Shown here one piece after another: positions 49,700 through 58,693 of a stretch of DNA of 64,000 nt. Position numbers and translations under genes: made by a program. The notes under the pieces are model-generated. The model worked only from the letters and a program-made list of their open reading frames with translations. It ran no database searches and was not told where the DNA came from. Source of the stretch: Nocardia africana NBRC 100379 (GTDB taxonomy: Bacteria; Actinomycetota; Actinomycetes; Mycobacteriales; Mycobacteriaceae); the NCBI RefSeq assembly GCF_001612635.1, contig NZ_BDAV01000012.1, positions 1 to 64,000 of the forward strand. The letters run 5' to 3'. Positions within the stretch are counted from its first letter, which is position 1. Every line of letters begins with the position of its first letter.

Positions 49700-50410
49700 T
49701 CAGGCGCGCAGACGCTCGCGACGCAGCCGGTCGACCTCGGGCAGGTCGAGCGGTTCCAGTTCGCGACCGCCGAGGGCCCGCGTGAGCAGGTGGTCGGCCA
49801 GTTCGGGGTTGCGGGCAAGCGCCGGGCCGTGCATGTAGGTGCCGATCACCGAACCCTGCACCACGCCCTCGAGACCGTCGCCGACACCGTTGCCGACACC
49901 CTTGGTGACCCGGCCCAGGCCGGTCGCGTCCGCCCCGAGAGTCGTTCCGCCCCGGTGATTTTCGAAACCGGTGAGCGGCTGGGTCAGGCCGGCGAGCAGC
50001 GGCGTGGTGGCCACCTCGCCGATGGACCGGACCCGCTGCGGCGCGGTCGTCACGTCGAACAGGCCGACACCGTCCACACGCTCGCCGGCGGAGGTTTCGT
50101 ACCAGTTGCCCAGCACCTGGATCGCGGCGCAGATGGCAAGTACCGGAACACCTTTCGCGGCGGCGCGCTGCAGGCCCGGATAGCGCTGCAGATGCCTGGT
50201 CGCCAATCGCTGCGCGGAGTCCTCGGCGCCGCCGAGGGTGTAGATGTCGAGCGTCTCCGGCACCGGGTCCGCGAGCGTGATCTCCACGATCTCGGCATCG
50301 ATGCCGCGCATGCGCAGCCGCTGCCGCAACACCAGCGCATTGCCGCCGTCACCGTAGGTGCCCATCACATCGGGCAGCACCAGCCCGATGCGTACCGTCG
50401 ATTCAGCCAT
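49700..50410 (-). CDS. gatD: Lipid II isoglutaminyl synthase, glutaminase subunit
   Basis: A 236-residue class I glutamine amidotransferase. IGLVLPDVMGTYGDGGNALV opens the domain; the nucleophile Cys is in KGVPVLAICAAIQVLGNWYE and the His in GTYMHGPALARNPELADHLL. With MurT it amidates the alpha-carboxyl of D-Glu in lipid II, a step of peptidoglycan maturation conserved in mycolata. The ATG at 50410 shares a base with the murT stop (TAATG), so the two are translated together. Confidence 0.95.
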   Translation of the reverse strand: MAESTVRIGLVLPDVMGTYGDGGNALVLRQRLRMRGIDAEIVEITLADPVPETLDIYTLGGAEDSAQRLATRHLQRYPGLQRAAAKGVPVLAICAAIQVLGNWYETSAGERVDGVGLFDVTTAPQRVRSIGEVATTPLLAGLTQPLTGFENHRGGTTLGADATGLGRVTKGVGNGVGDGLEGVVQGSVIGTYMHGPALARNPELADHLLTRALGGRELEPLDLPEVDRLRRERLRA

Positions 50411-51648
50411 TACCGATTTCCGTCCAGATCGCGATTCAAATCCCGGAAGGCGGTGTAGTTGGCGAGCACCTCGACCCGCCCGGGGGGACAGGATGCGATG
50501 GCACGCAACGGGTTCGGCACGGTGGTGTGCTCGACGCCGGCGTAGGTCAGCCGCACGCCCAGGTCGGTGGCGCGCTCGCCCGCCGCGACCACCTGGGTGC
50601 CCTCGAAGTGCTCGAAGCGCACGTCCCACAGCCAGGACAGATCCTCGCCGTCGGGAACCTGGCCGTTGACCGCGATCACCAGACCCGTCGCGTCGGGGTC
50701 GATCATGGACAGCGCCTCCTGCCAGCCGGCCGGATTCTTGGCCAGCAGCAGGCGTGCGGAGTGCTCGCCGACCTGCACGGTGCGGTAGCGGCCGGCGATC
50801 TCACGAACGGTTCCCGCCGCCTGCGCCGCGGTTTCGGCATGTCCGCCCAGCGCGACCGCCGCGGCCACCGCCTGCGCGGCGTTGCCGCGATTGGCGCGGC
50901 CCGGAAGCGCAAGGTGCAGCGGCAGTTTCAGCCCGTCGGGCCCGCACAGATACTCCGCGTCGACCCACCACTGCGGTTCCGGGCGCCGGAAGTCGGCACC
51001 GGTGCTGCGCCAGTGGTTGCCCTCCCAGACGATCGGTTCGCCGCTGCGCGGGCAGCTGGTGGCGTCGACCGCCCAGCCGCTGCCCGCCGACACCCAGACC
51101 ACGTTGGGATGGTCGTAGGCGATCGAGGTGATCAGCACGTCGTCACAGTTGGCGATCAGCACGGTGTCGGGGTGGCGGGCCATGCCCTCGCGCAGTTTGC
51201 GCTCGATCATGTTGATCTCGCCGACCCGGTCGAGCTGATCGCGGCTCAGATTCAGCAGCACCACCGCGGCTGGGTTCAGCGCGTCGGCGACGTGCGGCAG
51301 ATGCAGCTCGTCGACCTCGATGGCGGCCAGCGGCGCGGTGCGGTCGACGCTGAGCGCGGCGACGATTCCGGCGTCCATATTGGCCCCGTCGGCCTGGGTG
51401 ACGACGCGGCCCAGTTCGGCCAGCGCGGCCGCGGTCATCCGGGTCGTCGTCGACTTGCCGTTGGTGCCGGTCACCAGCACCGTCCGCCGATCGCGGCCCA
51501 GCTGGGTCATGATGTCGGGGGCGATCTGCAGGGCGATCAGCCCGCCGATCATCGACCCCTTACCGCGTCCGGCCTTCTGCGAGGCCCACGACGCCGCTGC
51601 CGCCGCCCGCAGCGCCAGCCGTCCGCGCACCGAGATGTCTGCCACCAC
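50410..51648 (-). CDS. murT: Lipid II isoglutaminyl synthase, Mur-ligase subunit
   Basis: A 412-residue Mur ligase-family protein. The P-loop is VLVTGTNGKSTTTRMTAAAL at about residues 55-74; the MurT-type Zn ribbon is reduced to a region with NCDD and CPRS cysteines, and the C-terminal DUF1727 domain follows (GRYRTVQVGEHSARLLLAKN, VRLTYAGVEHTTVPNPLRA). It adenylates or activates lipid II for GatD-delivered ammonia. The start is uncertain: GTG at 51648 gives the M. tuberculosis length, but a GTG at 51672 is open. Confidence 0.93.
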   Translation of the reverse strand: MVADISVRGRLALRAAAAASWASQKAGRGKGSMIGGLIALQIAPDIMTQLGRDRRTVLVTGTNGKSTTTRMTAAALAELGRVVTQADGANMDAGIVAALSVDRTAPLAAIEVDELHLPHVADALNPAAVVLLNLSRDQLDRVGEINMIERKLREGMARHPDTVLIANCDDVLITSIAYDHPNVVWVSAGSGWAVDATSCPRSGEPIVWEGNHWRSTGADFRRPEPQWWVDAEYLCGPDGLKLPLHLALPGRANRGNAAQAVAAAVALGGHAETAAQAAGTVREIAGRYRTVQVGEHSARLLLAKNPAGWQEALSMIDPDATGLVIAVNGQVPDGEDLSWLWDVRFEHFEGTQVVAAGERATDLGVRLTYAGVEHTTVPNPLRAIASCPPGRVEVLANYTAFRDLNRDLDGNR

Positions 51649-51720
51649 GCGAGTGTATTGGTGGCGAGACACTCGCGCGCGAGCGGCCGATGTGATCTGC
51701 GACCGACAGCCGGGAGCCGG

Positions 51721-52338
51721 TCAGTAGAGCATGCGCCGGTAGTTCTCCGGCGAGTAGTAGTCCCGCAGTTCTTCCAGCGATTCGGTGGTGTTGCGCTGTA
51801 CCTCCTTCACCAGGACCGCATGGCTGGGCAGCGAGTCCTCCGGCCAGTGTTCCGGCCGCCACAGGTCACTGCGCAGCAACGCCTTGGCACAGTGGTAGAA
51901 GATCTGCTCGATCGCCACCTCGATGGCGAGGATCGGCCGGTGGCCCTTGACCACCATGTCGTCGAAGTAGGGCGCCTCGCGCAGCAGCCGTGCCCGGCCG
52001 TTGATCCGCAGCGTCTCGTTGCGCCCGGGAATCAGGAACAGCACGCCGACGTGCGGATTGGACAGGATGTTGAAATATCCGTCGCCTCGGCGATTGCCCG
52101 GCCGCTCCGGGACCGCCAGGGTGTGGTCGTCGATCACGTGCACGAATCCGGCCGGATCGCCCTTCGGCGAGGCATCGCACCGGCCATCGGCGTCGCTGGT
52201 GGCGAGGACGGCGAACGGCGCGGTCGCGATCCACTCCCGGTCGCGCGGATGCAGGCGCGTCCGTTCCTTCGTCGCGGCGCGCGGCGCCGGTTCACCGAGC
52301 AGTTCCCGAAGTTCCGCGGCGCTGGTGATCTCGCTCAT
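51721..52338 (-). CDS. FMN-dependent PPOX-type flavoprotein (MSMEG_1061-like)
   Basis: A 205-residue split-barrel protein of the pyridoxamine 5'-phosphate oxidase superfamily: FAVLATSDADGRCDASPKGD, PGNRRGDGYFNILSNPHVGV, LFLIPGRNETLRINGRARLL and a C-terminal HCAKALLRSDLWRPEHW. The C-terminal block resembles the MSMEG_1061 type. The family binds FMN or F420 and reduces unknown substrates. The ATG at 52338 lies 36 bases downstream of the adjacent FAD gene's stop in the same strand, so they may share a transcript. Confidence 0.9.
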   Translation of the reverse strand: MSEITSAAELRELLGEPAPRAATKERTRLHPRDREWIATAPFAVLATSDADGRCDASPKGDPAGFVHVIDDHTLAVPERPGNRRGDGYFNILSNPHVGVLFLIPGRNETLRINGRARLLREAPYFDDMVVKGHRPILAIEVAIEQIFYHCAKALLRSDLWRPEHWPEDSLPSHAVLVKEVQRNTTESLEELRDYYSPENYRRMLY

Positions 52339-52374
52339 CACCCCATTGAACGCGCGAGATCCGCCGCCCGCCAC

Positions 52375-54138
52375 CTACATCGGGACGTCGAACATGTTCG
52401 GCCGGCCGGCCGCGTAGCGCGCACGGTCGGCCTCGCGCAGCGGCTCCAGCTGCGGCGCCCGATACAGTTCGAACAGCCGGCAGCGGGCGGCATTCGAGCC
52501 CGCGACGTCCAGCAGCGCGTTCACCGCGGTGCGAGCCGCCTCGCAGGCGCCTTCCATCGTCGCGAGATCGATGTTCGTGCGTACGTAATCGCCTGCGAGG
52601 AAAAGGTTTTCCAAGGCTCCGTGCGCATTCGGGCGCGCCGCCCACGAACCGGCGGTGTTGATCAGCAGCGGGTCGGCGTTGGTATTGCGGTTCTGCCCGG
52701 CATCCCAGCTCACGCCGGTATCGAGGAACCACGACACCAGGTCCGAATCCTCCAGCGCGGCACGACCTTCCAGATGCTTCTGCAACTGCGCCCAGACCTC
52801 GCGGGCGATTTCGTCGTGGGTGCATTCGATCGCCGGCTTGCCGTACAGGATGCCCGGCGTGTTCCAATCCGAGATGTCGACCGAGAGGCAGTCCCGGATG
52901 GAACCGTCGCCGGATTCGGAAAGCCTTGTGCGCGACCAGAACTGGTTCTGGGCGATGGAGGTGAGCGACCACGGGGAGTCGACGTAGGCGGTATGGCCGC
53001 GCGCGATCTGGGTGGGGCGGCGCAGATAGAACTGCATTCCGCTCATCCAGTTCACCACCAGGTCGTCCATGGCCGCCAATTCCGGCTGCACGGCCAGAAT
53101 CTCCGGCGTCCACAGCCCACGGGCGACCTCGACCGGTACCGCGAGCACGAAGTAGTCGGCGTCGACCGCGCGCTCGCCGCCGCTGCCGCTGCCGCCGGCC
53201 ACCCGGGCGCCCGAGATGCGCCGGTCGCGCACGTCCAGCCCGCGCAGTTCGGCGGTTTCGAAACGCACCCCCAATCCGCGCAGATGCGCCACCCACGGGT
53301 CGATCCAGGCCTCGTTGGTCGGCCCGTTCAGCAGCCGGTCCAGCGGTCCGTCGTTACCGGTCTCCAGCGGATTGCCCAGGAACTGCTCACCCATGGCACC
53401 GATGGTGCGGGTACTGGCGTGATCATCCTTGGCCGCGACCAGCAGTGTGGTGAGCGTGCGCGACATCAGCATGCGGAATTCCTGCGAGCGGCCGCGGGCG
53501 CCCACGAAATCGCGCCAGGCGAGTTTCTCCCATTCGCCGAAACGGCGATCGTCGCAACTCGTATTGAACACCAGCAGCCGATTGGCGAAATACGCCGCAT
53601 CGGTCATCGGCATCTTCATCGAGGTGGAGATCACCGAGGCAACGGTTTGCCGGAAATCGTCCGGAGTGGCCCACGGCTTTCCGGCGCGGCCCATCGGCAC
53701 GATGGTGTCGTCGGCGCCGGCGCGGGAAAAACGCGCCTCGGCGGCCGGGACCAGATTGTCCCAGACACCGTTGGCATTGCCCGCGAACGGAATTCGCCGC
53801 ATGGTGTCGGGAATGTGGTGATAGAAACCGGGGAAGAATCGGAAACCGTGTTCACCCGGCAGGTCGGACCGGCCGTCGCGGCCACTGCCGGGCACCGGAA
53901 TGCTGCGCGCCTTACCGCCCAGCGCCCGGCGTTCGTAGACCGTGACGTCGAATCCGCGTTCGGCCAATTCGTGCGCCGCGGTCAGTCCGGCGACGCCACC
54001 GCCGAAAATCGCGACCCGCCGACCGGGGTCGGCATTCGCACGAATCGGGCGCGCCATGGCGCCCGCGGTCAGCACACCCGCGCCGGCCACCCCGCGAAGT
54101 ACCGTCCTTCGCGAGACGACCCCGTATTGTTCTGCCAT
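52375..54138 (-). CDS. Tat-exported FAD-dependent amine-oxidase-type oxidoreductase
   Basis: A 587-residue flavoprotein with a Tat signal (SRRTVLRGVAGAGVLTAGAM). The FAD motif GRRVAIFGGGVAGLTAAHEL lies at about residues 39-58, then ERRALGGKARSIPVPG and a C-terminal NLFLAGDYVRTNIDLATMEG with AC-E-AARTAV. It belongs to the phytoene-desaturase/hydroxysqualene-dehydroxylase-like amine oxidase group, so an isoprenoid or carotenoid-like lipid is a reasonable substrate, but this is inference. Alone on its transcript except perhaps for the PPOX gene downstream. Confidence 0.88.
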   Translation of the reverse strand: MAEQYGVVSRRTVLRGVAGAGVLTAGAMARPIRANADPGRRVAIFGGGVAGLTAAHELAERGFDVTVYERRALGGKARSIPVPGSGRDGRSDLPGEHGFRFFPGFYHHIPDTMRRIPFAGNANGVWDNLVPAAEARFSRAGADDTIVPMGRAGKPWATPDDFRQTVASVISTSMKMPMTDAAYFANRLLVFNTSCDDRRFGEWEKLAWRDFVGARGRSQEFRMLMSRTLTTLLVAAKDDHASTRTIGAMGEQFLGNPLETGNDGPLDRLLNGPTNEAWIDPWVAHLRGLGVRFETAELRGLDVRDRRISGARVAGGSGSGGERAVDADYFVLAVPVEVARGLWTPEILAVQPELAAMDDLVVNWMSGMQFYLRRPTQIARGHTAYVDSPWSLTSIAQNQFWSRTRLSESGDGSIRDCLSVDISDWNTPGILYGKPAIECTHDEIAREVWAQLQKHLEGRAALEDSDLVSWFLDTGVSWDAGQNRNTNADPLLINTAGSWAARPNAHGALENLFLAGDYVRTNIDLATMEGACEAARTAVNALLDVAGSNAARCRLFELYRAPQLEPLREADRARYAAGRPNMFDVPM

Positions 54139-54264
54139 CTATCGGGACCTCCACACCGCGGGTAACTGTATGCGGTGCGGCCGGGACCCGTATCGATTGG
54201 GGTGACAATCACACCGGGCACCAATTCGGCGGAGGAAATCCCCGCAGAAAAGTACCCGGCGCGA

Positions 54265-56469
54265 TCAGTAGCCCTGCGGACCCGGATAGTGACTCTGCGG
54301 TCCCGGGTACTGCGTCTGCGGCCCCGGGAACGGCGGCTGCGGGACGTGATATCCGAAATCGTCGGCGACCATGGCCGCCAATTCCAACAGCGCCCGGCGG
54401 GTGGGCTTGCTGACCAGTTCCAGATCGATCTCCGCGCCCTCGGCGAGATGATCGTCGAACGGCACCACCTGCACCGCGCGGGTGCGGTCGAGGAACAGTT
54501 TGCGCAACTGGTCCAGATCGACGGTCGAGGCGCCGCGGCGAGAGGCGTTGACCACCACCACGGTCCGCTCCACCAGTTTGCTGTAGCCGTGGTGCTCGAG
54601 CCAGTCCAGCGTCGCCGAGGCACTGCGCGCGCCGTCGATGGCCGGGGAGGTGACCAGGATCAGCGAGCTCGCCATATCCAGCACGCCGGCCATCGCCGAA
54701 TGCATCAGGCCGGTACCGCAGTCGGTGAGGATGATGTTGTAGAACTGCTGCAGAATGCCGATCGCGCGCCGGTAGTCGGCCTCGCTGAAGGCCTCCGAAA
54801 CGGCCGGGTCCTGTTCGCTGGCAAGCACTTCCAGCCGGCTCGGCGCCTGCGAGGTATGGGCCCGCACATCCGAGTAGCGGCTGATGTGCTGATCCTCGAG
54901 CAGGTTGCGGACCGTCGAGCGGGTCTGGCGCGGCACCCGGTGGGCCAGGGTCCCGAGGTCGGGATTGGCGTCGATGGCGATCACGCGGTCACCGCGCAGC
55001 GAGGCGAAGGTCGACCCCAATCCGACTGTGGTCGTGGTCTTTCCGACGCCGCCCTTGAGCGACAGGATCGCGATCCGGTAGTCGCCGCGTACCGGCTGAT
55101 TGACCCGATCCACCAGTTCGCGGTAGATCACATCGGCCGACGATTCGCCCGGGTTGATGGCGCCACCGGTCACCTTGTGCACGGCGCGGCGCCAGCCGCT
55201 GCGCGGTGAACGCCGCGCCCGCTTGAGCAGATTCAGGTCGTTGACCGAATTACCCGGCTGCACGGGCTGGGTCATGTGCTGCGGCTGGAACGTCGACTGC
55301 GGCTGCTGCTGGTAGCCCTGCGGCAGGTGCTGTTGCGGTCCGGGACCACCCTGCCAGCCGCCCTGCTGCTGCGGTTGATACTGCTGGGGCTGCTGCGGCG
55401 GAGTCGAGGGCAGCGGCGGCGGCGCCCAGCTGAAGATCTGGCCGCCGGCATCGGCGTCCGCGCCCTGCTGCTCGGGACCGGACGGCGGTCCCTGCCGGTC
55501 GTCGAAGACCCGGCGGACCATGCCGTCGGCGCCGATCTCCTGGCGGATCTCACCGTACGGGGTCTCCTGCCGGACCTCGCCGTATCCCGGCTCGCCGGCA
55601 CCGGAGCGGAAGCCCCCGTGCTCACCCGGGTTGCCCTGCGCGGCGAAGCCACCCGGGTCGCCCGGATTGCCGTGCGGCGCGAATCCACCTGGCTCACCGG
55701 GGTTTCCGTGCGGCGGGAAACCACCGTGCTCACCGGGAGGCGCGAAACCGTTCTGCTCGCCCGGAAATCCGCCCGGCGCGAAGCCACCCGGTTCGCCGGG
55801 ATTTCCGGGAGGCGGGAAACCCCCCTGCTCACCGGGGAATGCCGCCGGTGCGAAGCCTGGTTCGCCGGGATGACCCGGCGGCGGGAAGCCACCCTGATCG
55901 GCGGGGGCGCCCGGCGGCGCGAAACCCTGCTCACCGGGGAATCCGCTGGGCGCGAAACCCTGCTCACCGGGGAATCCGCTGGGCGCGAAACCCTCCGGCC
56001 CGGGTCCGCCCGCCCACGGCGGCGGGAATCCGTTCGGATCCCCCGGCGGGGCGAACGGACCGGAATGGTCGTTCATCGGGAAGCCCGGCGGGGCGAAACC
56101 CTGATTCGGCGGATACGGATTCGCACCCGGCGGTGCGAACGGCCCCGGCGCGAAGCCGCCCTGTTCGGGCGGGGCGAAGCCATCGGGCCCGAACTGCGGG
56201 CCGGGCGCAAACGTGGTCTGTTCGATACCGTCGGGCACCGGCGGAATGATCCCGGAGGCCGCGTGTTCGGGCTCCGCGGATTTCTCGGCGGGTGCGCCGG
56301 TCGGTTCGGATTCGGACGTCACGCTCGCCGTCCCGTCGGATGCCGTTGTGTCCGCGTCGGATTCGTCCGTCGACGGCAGCGAGGTCGGATTGTCCTGTTC
56401 GGCAGCTGTATCGCCCATTCCCTGCCCTTGCAACCAAGGCGGTGAAGTGGAGTTGTCGTTAGTCGTCAC
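54265..56469 (-). CDS. EspI-like MinD/ParA ATPase with collagen-like N-terminal region
   Basis: A 734-residue two-part protein. Residues 1-450 are Pro/Gly/Phe-rich with imperfect repeats of the type GFAPPGFPGEQ and G-x-P/GEPGG; an exact 33-bp DNA repeat (11 residues) occurs at 55921-55986. From about residue 420 an AAA/MinD ATPase follows: deviant Walker A ILSLKGGVGKTTTTVGLGST, DANPDLGTLAHRV, LTDCGTGLMHSAMAGVLDMA and VVVNASRRGASTVDLDQLR. The layout resembles ESX-1 EspI, yet no ESX genes are here. The GTG at 56469 has a GGGGGAA box. Confidence 0.87.
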   Translation of the reverse strand: MTTNDNSTSPPWLQGQGMGDTAAEQDNPTSLPSTDESDADTTASDGTASVTSESEPTGAPAEKSAEPEHAASGIIPPVPDGIEQTTFAPGPQFGPDGFAPPEQGGFAPGPFAPPGANPYPPNQGFAPPGFPMNDHSGPFAPPGDPNGFPPPWAGGPGPEGFAPSGFPGEQGFAPSGFPGEQGFAPPGAPADQGGFPPPGHPGEPGFAPAAFPGEQGGFPPPGNPGEPGGFAPGGFPGEQNGFAPPGEHGGFPPHGNPGEPGGFAPHGNPGDPGGFAAQGNPGEHGGFRSGAGEPGYGEVRQETPYGEIRQEIGADGMVRRVFDDRQGPPSGPEQQGADADAGGQIFSWAPPPLPSTPPQQPQQYQPQQQGGWQGGPGPQQHLPQGYQQQPQSTFQPQHMTQPVQPGNSVNDLNLLKRARRSPRSGWRRAVHKVTGGAINPGESSADVIYRELVDRVNQPVRGDYRIAILSLKGGVGKTTTTVGLGSTFASLRGDRVIAIDANPDLGTLAHRVPRQTRSTVRNLLEDQHISRYSDVRAHTSQAPSRLEVLASEQDPAVSEAFSEADYRRAIGILQQFYNIILTDCGTGLMHSAMAGVLDMASSLILVTSPAIDGARSASATLDWLEHHGYSKLVERTVVVVNASRRGASTVDLDQLRKLFLDRTRAVQVVPFDDHLAEGAEIDLELVSKPTRRALLELAAMVADDFGYHVPQPPFPGPQTQYPGPQSHYPGPQGY
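55921..55986. repeat. Exact 33-bp tandem repeat within the EspI-like gene
   Basis: The sequence GAAACCCTGCTCACCGGGGA followed by ATCCGCTGGGCGC occurs twice with a 33-base period; it encodes two identical 11-residue units GFAPSGFPGEQ on the minus strand. More diverged copies flank it to about 55600 and 56150. Such arrays can change length by slippage. Confidence 0.8.
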
Positions 56470-56665
56470 GTTTCCCCCATCTGCTCGACAGAGTTCGAGC
56501 AGAGAGCTCGCGGCCAATGCGCCACAACGCTAGCACGCTGGCCGAATACGGGTCCCCCGGTGAACAGCGTCCGCACCCCGTACCGGACCGGTTGTCGCAG
56601 AACAACGCCCACCGCCTTCCCGGCGGTGGGCGGTCCCGGCTGTCGAGCAGGTTGCCGCGCGCGAA

Positions 56666-58492
56666 TCAGCGAGTGCGCAGTGCGCGGTTCACCGCGGAGA
56701 CGACCGCGCGCAGCGAGGCGGTGGTGATGGAGGTGGCGATGCCGACACCCCAGGTCACCTTGTCTCCGATGGCGCATTCGACGTAGGCGGCGGCCTGCGC
56801 GTCGTCACCGGAGGACATCGCGTGCTCGGAGTAGTCCAGCACTCGCACGTCGTAGCCGATGGTCGCCAGCGCGTCGACGAACGAGGCCAGCGGACCGTTG
56901 CCGGAACCGACGATCTCCTGTTCGGCCCCGTCCACCTTCACCACCGCGGTGATGGTGTCGGTGCCGGAATCGGTTTCGGCGGCGGTCATCTTCTGCCGGA
57001 TGCGCTCCAGCGGCAGCACCGGGTTCAGATACTCCTCGGCGAAGACGTCCCACATCTCCTTCGGCGTGACCTCGCCGCCCTCGCCGTCGGTGATCTTCTG
57101 AATCGCCTGCGAGAACTCGATCTGCAGCCGCCGCGGCAACACCAGCCCGTGGTCGGTCTTCATGATGTAGGCGACGCCGCCCTTGCCGGACTGCGAGTTC
57201 ACCCGGATCACGGCCTCGTAGGTACGACCCACGTCCTTGGGATCGATCGGCAGGTACGGGACCTCCCAGATGATGTCGTCGACATCGGCGCCCGCGTCGT
57301 CGGCCGCGGTCTTCATCGCGTCCAGGCCCTTGTTGATGGCGTCCTGGTGGCTGCCGGAGAAGGCGGTGTAGACCAGATCGCCGCCGTAGGGGTGGCGCTC
57401 GTGCACCGGCAGCTGGTTGCAGTATTCGACCGTGCGGCGGATCTCGTCGATATCGGAGAAGTCGATCTGCGGATCCACACCGCGGGAGAACAGGTTCATC
57501 CCCAGGGTGACCAGGCAGACGTTTCCGGTCCGCTCACCGTTGCCGAACAGGCAGCCCTCGATACGGTCGGCGCCGGCCTGATAGCCCAGTTCGGCGGCGG
57601 CGACCGCGGTGCCGCGGTCGTTGTGCGGGTGCAGCGACAGCACGATCGAATCGCGACGGGCCAGGTTGCGGCTCATCCACTCGATGGAATCGGCGTACAC
57701 GTTCGGCGTCGCCATCTCGACCGTCGCCGGCAGGTTGATGATCAGCGGCTTGTCCGGAGTCGGCGCGATGATCTCCGAGACCGCGTCACACACCTCGCGG
57801 GCGTATTCCAGCTCGGTGCCGGTGTAGGACTCCGGGCTGTACTCGTAGCGCCAGTTGGTGTCCGGATAGCGCTTCTCGATCTCCAGGCACAGGGTCGCGG
57901 CGTCGGTCGCGATCTTCTTCACCGCGTCGCGGTCGGCGCGGAACACCACACGACGCTGCAGGATCGAGGTGGAGTTGTAGAAATGGACGATCACATTGGC
58001 GGCGCCCTGGCACGCCTCGAACGTGCGCTCGATCAGCTCGGGGCGGCACTGGGTCAGCACCTGGATGCTGACGTCGTCCGGAATCGCGCCGTCCTCGATG
58101 ATCTCGCGGACGAAATCGAAGTCGGTCTGGCTGGCCGACGGGAAGCCGACCTCGATCTCCTTGTAGCCCATTCGGACCAGCAGGTCGAACATGCGGCGCT
58201 TGCGGGCCGGGCTCATCGGGTCGATCAGGGCCTGATTGCCGTCGCGCAGATCGACCGCGCACCAGCCGGGTGCCCGGTCCACGACCTGGTTCGGCCAGGT
58301 GCGGTCGAAAGGAATGGGCGCAGCGTCGAATGCCGGGCTGCCGCCCGGGACCTCCTCCGCGAAGGGCCGGTACCGGAAGGTCGGCATCGAGGAGTTCTTC
58401 TGCTTGTTCCACGCGGGCTGATCGGCGGGCGCGGGTTTGGAGGGCGCGGTGATGGTGCGCGTTCCGGATACGAAGGCGTCAGCGGGTGACAT
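56666..58492 (-). CDS. leuA: 2-isopropylmalate synthase
   Basis: A 608-residue enzyme making 2-isopropylmalate from acetyl-CoA and 2-ketoisovalerate, the first committed step of leucine synthesis. The catalytic TIM barrel includes GWCAVDLRDGNQALIDPMSP, SIVLSLHPHNDRGTAVAAAE and GCLFGNGERTGNVCLVTLGM; the C-terminal regulatory domain (from about residue 480) carries SGNGPLASFVDALATIGYDV, the leucine feedback site. The ATG at 58492 has a GGAG box; a longer frame is not homologous. A Leu-rich leader peptide and alternative hairpins lie upstream, pointing to attenuation. Confidence 0.97.
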   Translation of the reverse strand: MSPADAFVSGTRTITAPSKPAPADQPAWNKQKNSSMPTFRYRPFAEEVPGGSPAFDAAPIPFDRTWPNQVVDRAPGWCAVDLRDGNQALIDPMSPARKRRMFDLLVRMGYKEIEVGFPSASQTDFDFVREIIEDGAIPDDVSIQVLTQCRPELIERTFEACQGAANVIVHFYNSTSILQRRVVFRADRDAVKKIATDAATLCLEIEKRYPDTNWRYEYSPESYTGTELEYAREVCDAVSEIIAPTPDKPLIINLPATVEMATPNVYADSIEWMSRNLARRDSIVLSLHPHNDRGTAVAAAELGYQAGADRIEGCLFGNGERTGNVCLVTLGMNLFSRGVDPQIDFSDIDEIRRTVEYCNQLPVHERHPYGGDLVYTAFSGSHQDAINKGLDAMKTAADDAGADVDDIIWEVPYLPIDPKDVGRTYEAVIRVNSQSGKGGVAYIMKTDHGLVLPRRLQIEFSQAIQKITDGEGGEVTPKEMWDVFAEEYLNPVLPLERIRQKMTAAETDSGTDTITAVVKVDGAEQEIVGSGNGPLASFVDALATIGYDVRVLDYSEHAMSSGDDAQAAAYVECAIGDKVTWGVGIATSITTASLRAVVSAVNRALRTR

Positions 58493-58521
58493 GGCGTTTC
58501 TCCGAGGGTGTGGGTGGGTGT

Positions 58522-58586
58522 CCCAAGTTCTGGGGTCGACCGGCACTGCTGAACTCCGCGGCGGGAGCCGGTCCGATTCAGACCCC
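58522..58586 (-). promoter_or_regulatory. leuA attenuator-like alternative hairpins
   Basis: GGGGTC/GACCCC (58532-58537 with 58581-58586) and GCCGGT/ACCGGC (58539-58544 with 58567-58572) form one stem around the leader stop. The CCCA arm of that stem can instead pair with UGGG (58522-58534). The two pairings exclude each other. Confidence 0.5.
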
Positions 58587-58619
58587 GTCGCGGCGGCCGA
58601 GGAGGAGTGCCCGCTGCAT
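58578..58619 (-). CDS. leuL: leuA leader peptide
   Basis: A 13-residue leader peptide, MQRALLLGRRDGV, with three consecutive CTC leucine codons, then a TGA. It ends 85 bases before leuA, in the same direction. A -10-like TGTAAACT (58637-58630) stands about ten bases upstream, so the transcript probably begins just before the ATG. Ribosome stalling at the three leucine codons under leucine starvation would select between the alternative hairpins downstream. The sequence is too short for similarity proof; the codon run and position are the evidence. Confidence 0.7.
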   Translation of the reverse strand: MQRALLLGRRDGV

Positions 58620-58693
58620 GATGTCGGCCAGTTTACAGGTCGGTCCGCGGCAGGGAAAAGGAGCCTCGCCACACCGCCACGTAGCCTGGCCGG

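Noticed and set aside
50527..54165. A 1212-codon open frame on the plus strand opposite murT, the FMN gene and the FAD oxidoreductase gene
   Set aside because: It is read antisense across three well-supported genes and their gaps, with Arg/Gly/Pro/His-rich composition typical of high-GC shadow frames; no domain is recognisable.
56493..58492. ESX-1 type secretion locus around the EspI-like gene
   Set aside because: No EccA-E, WXG100, PE/PPE or mycosin genes occur in the window.
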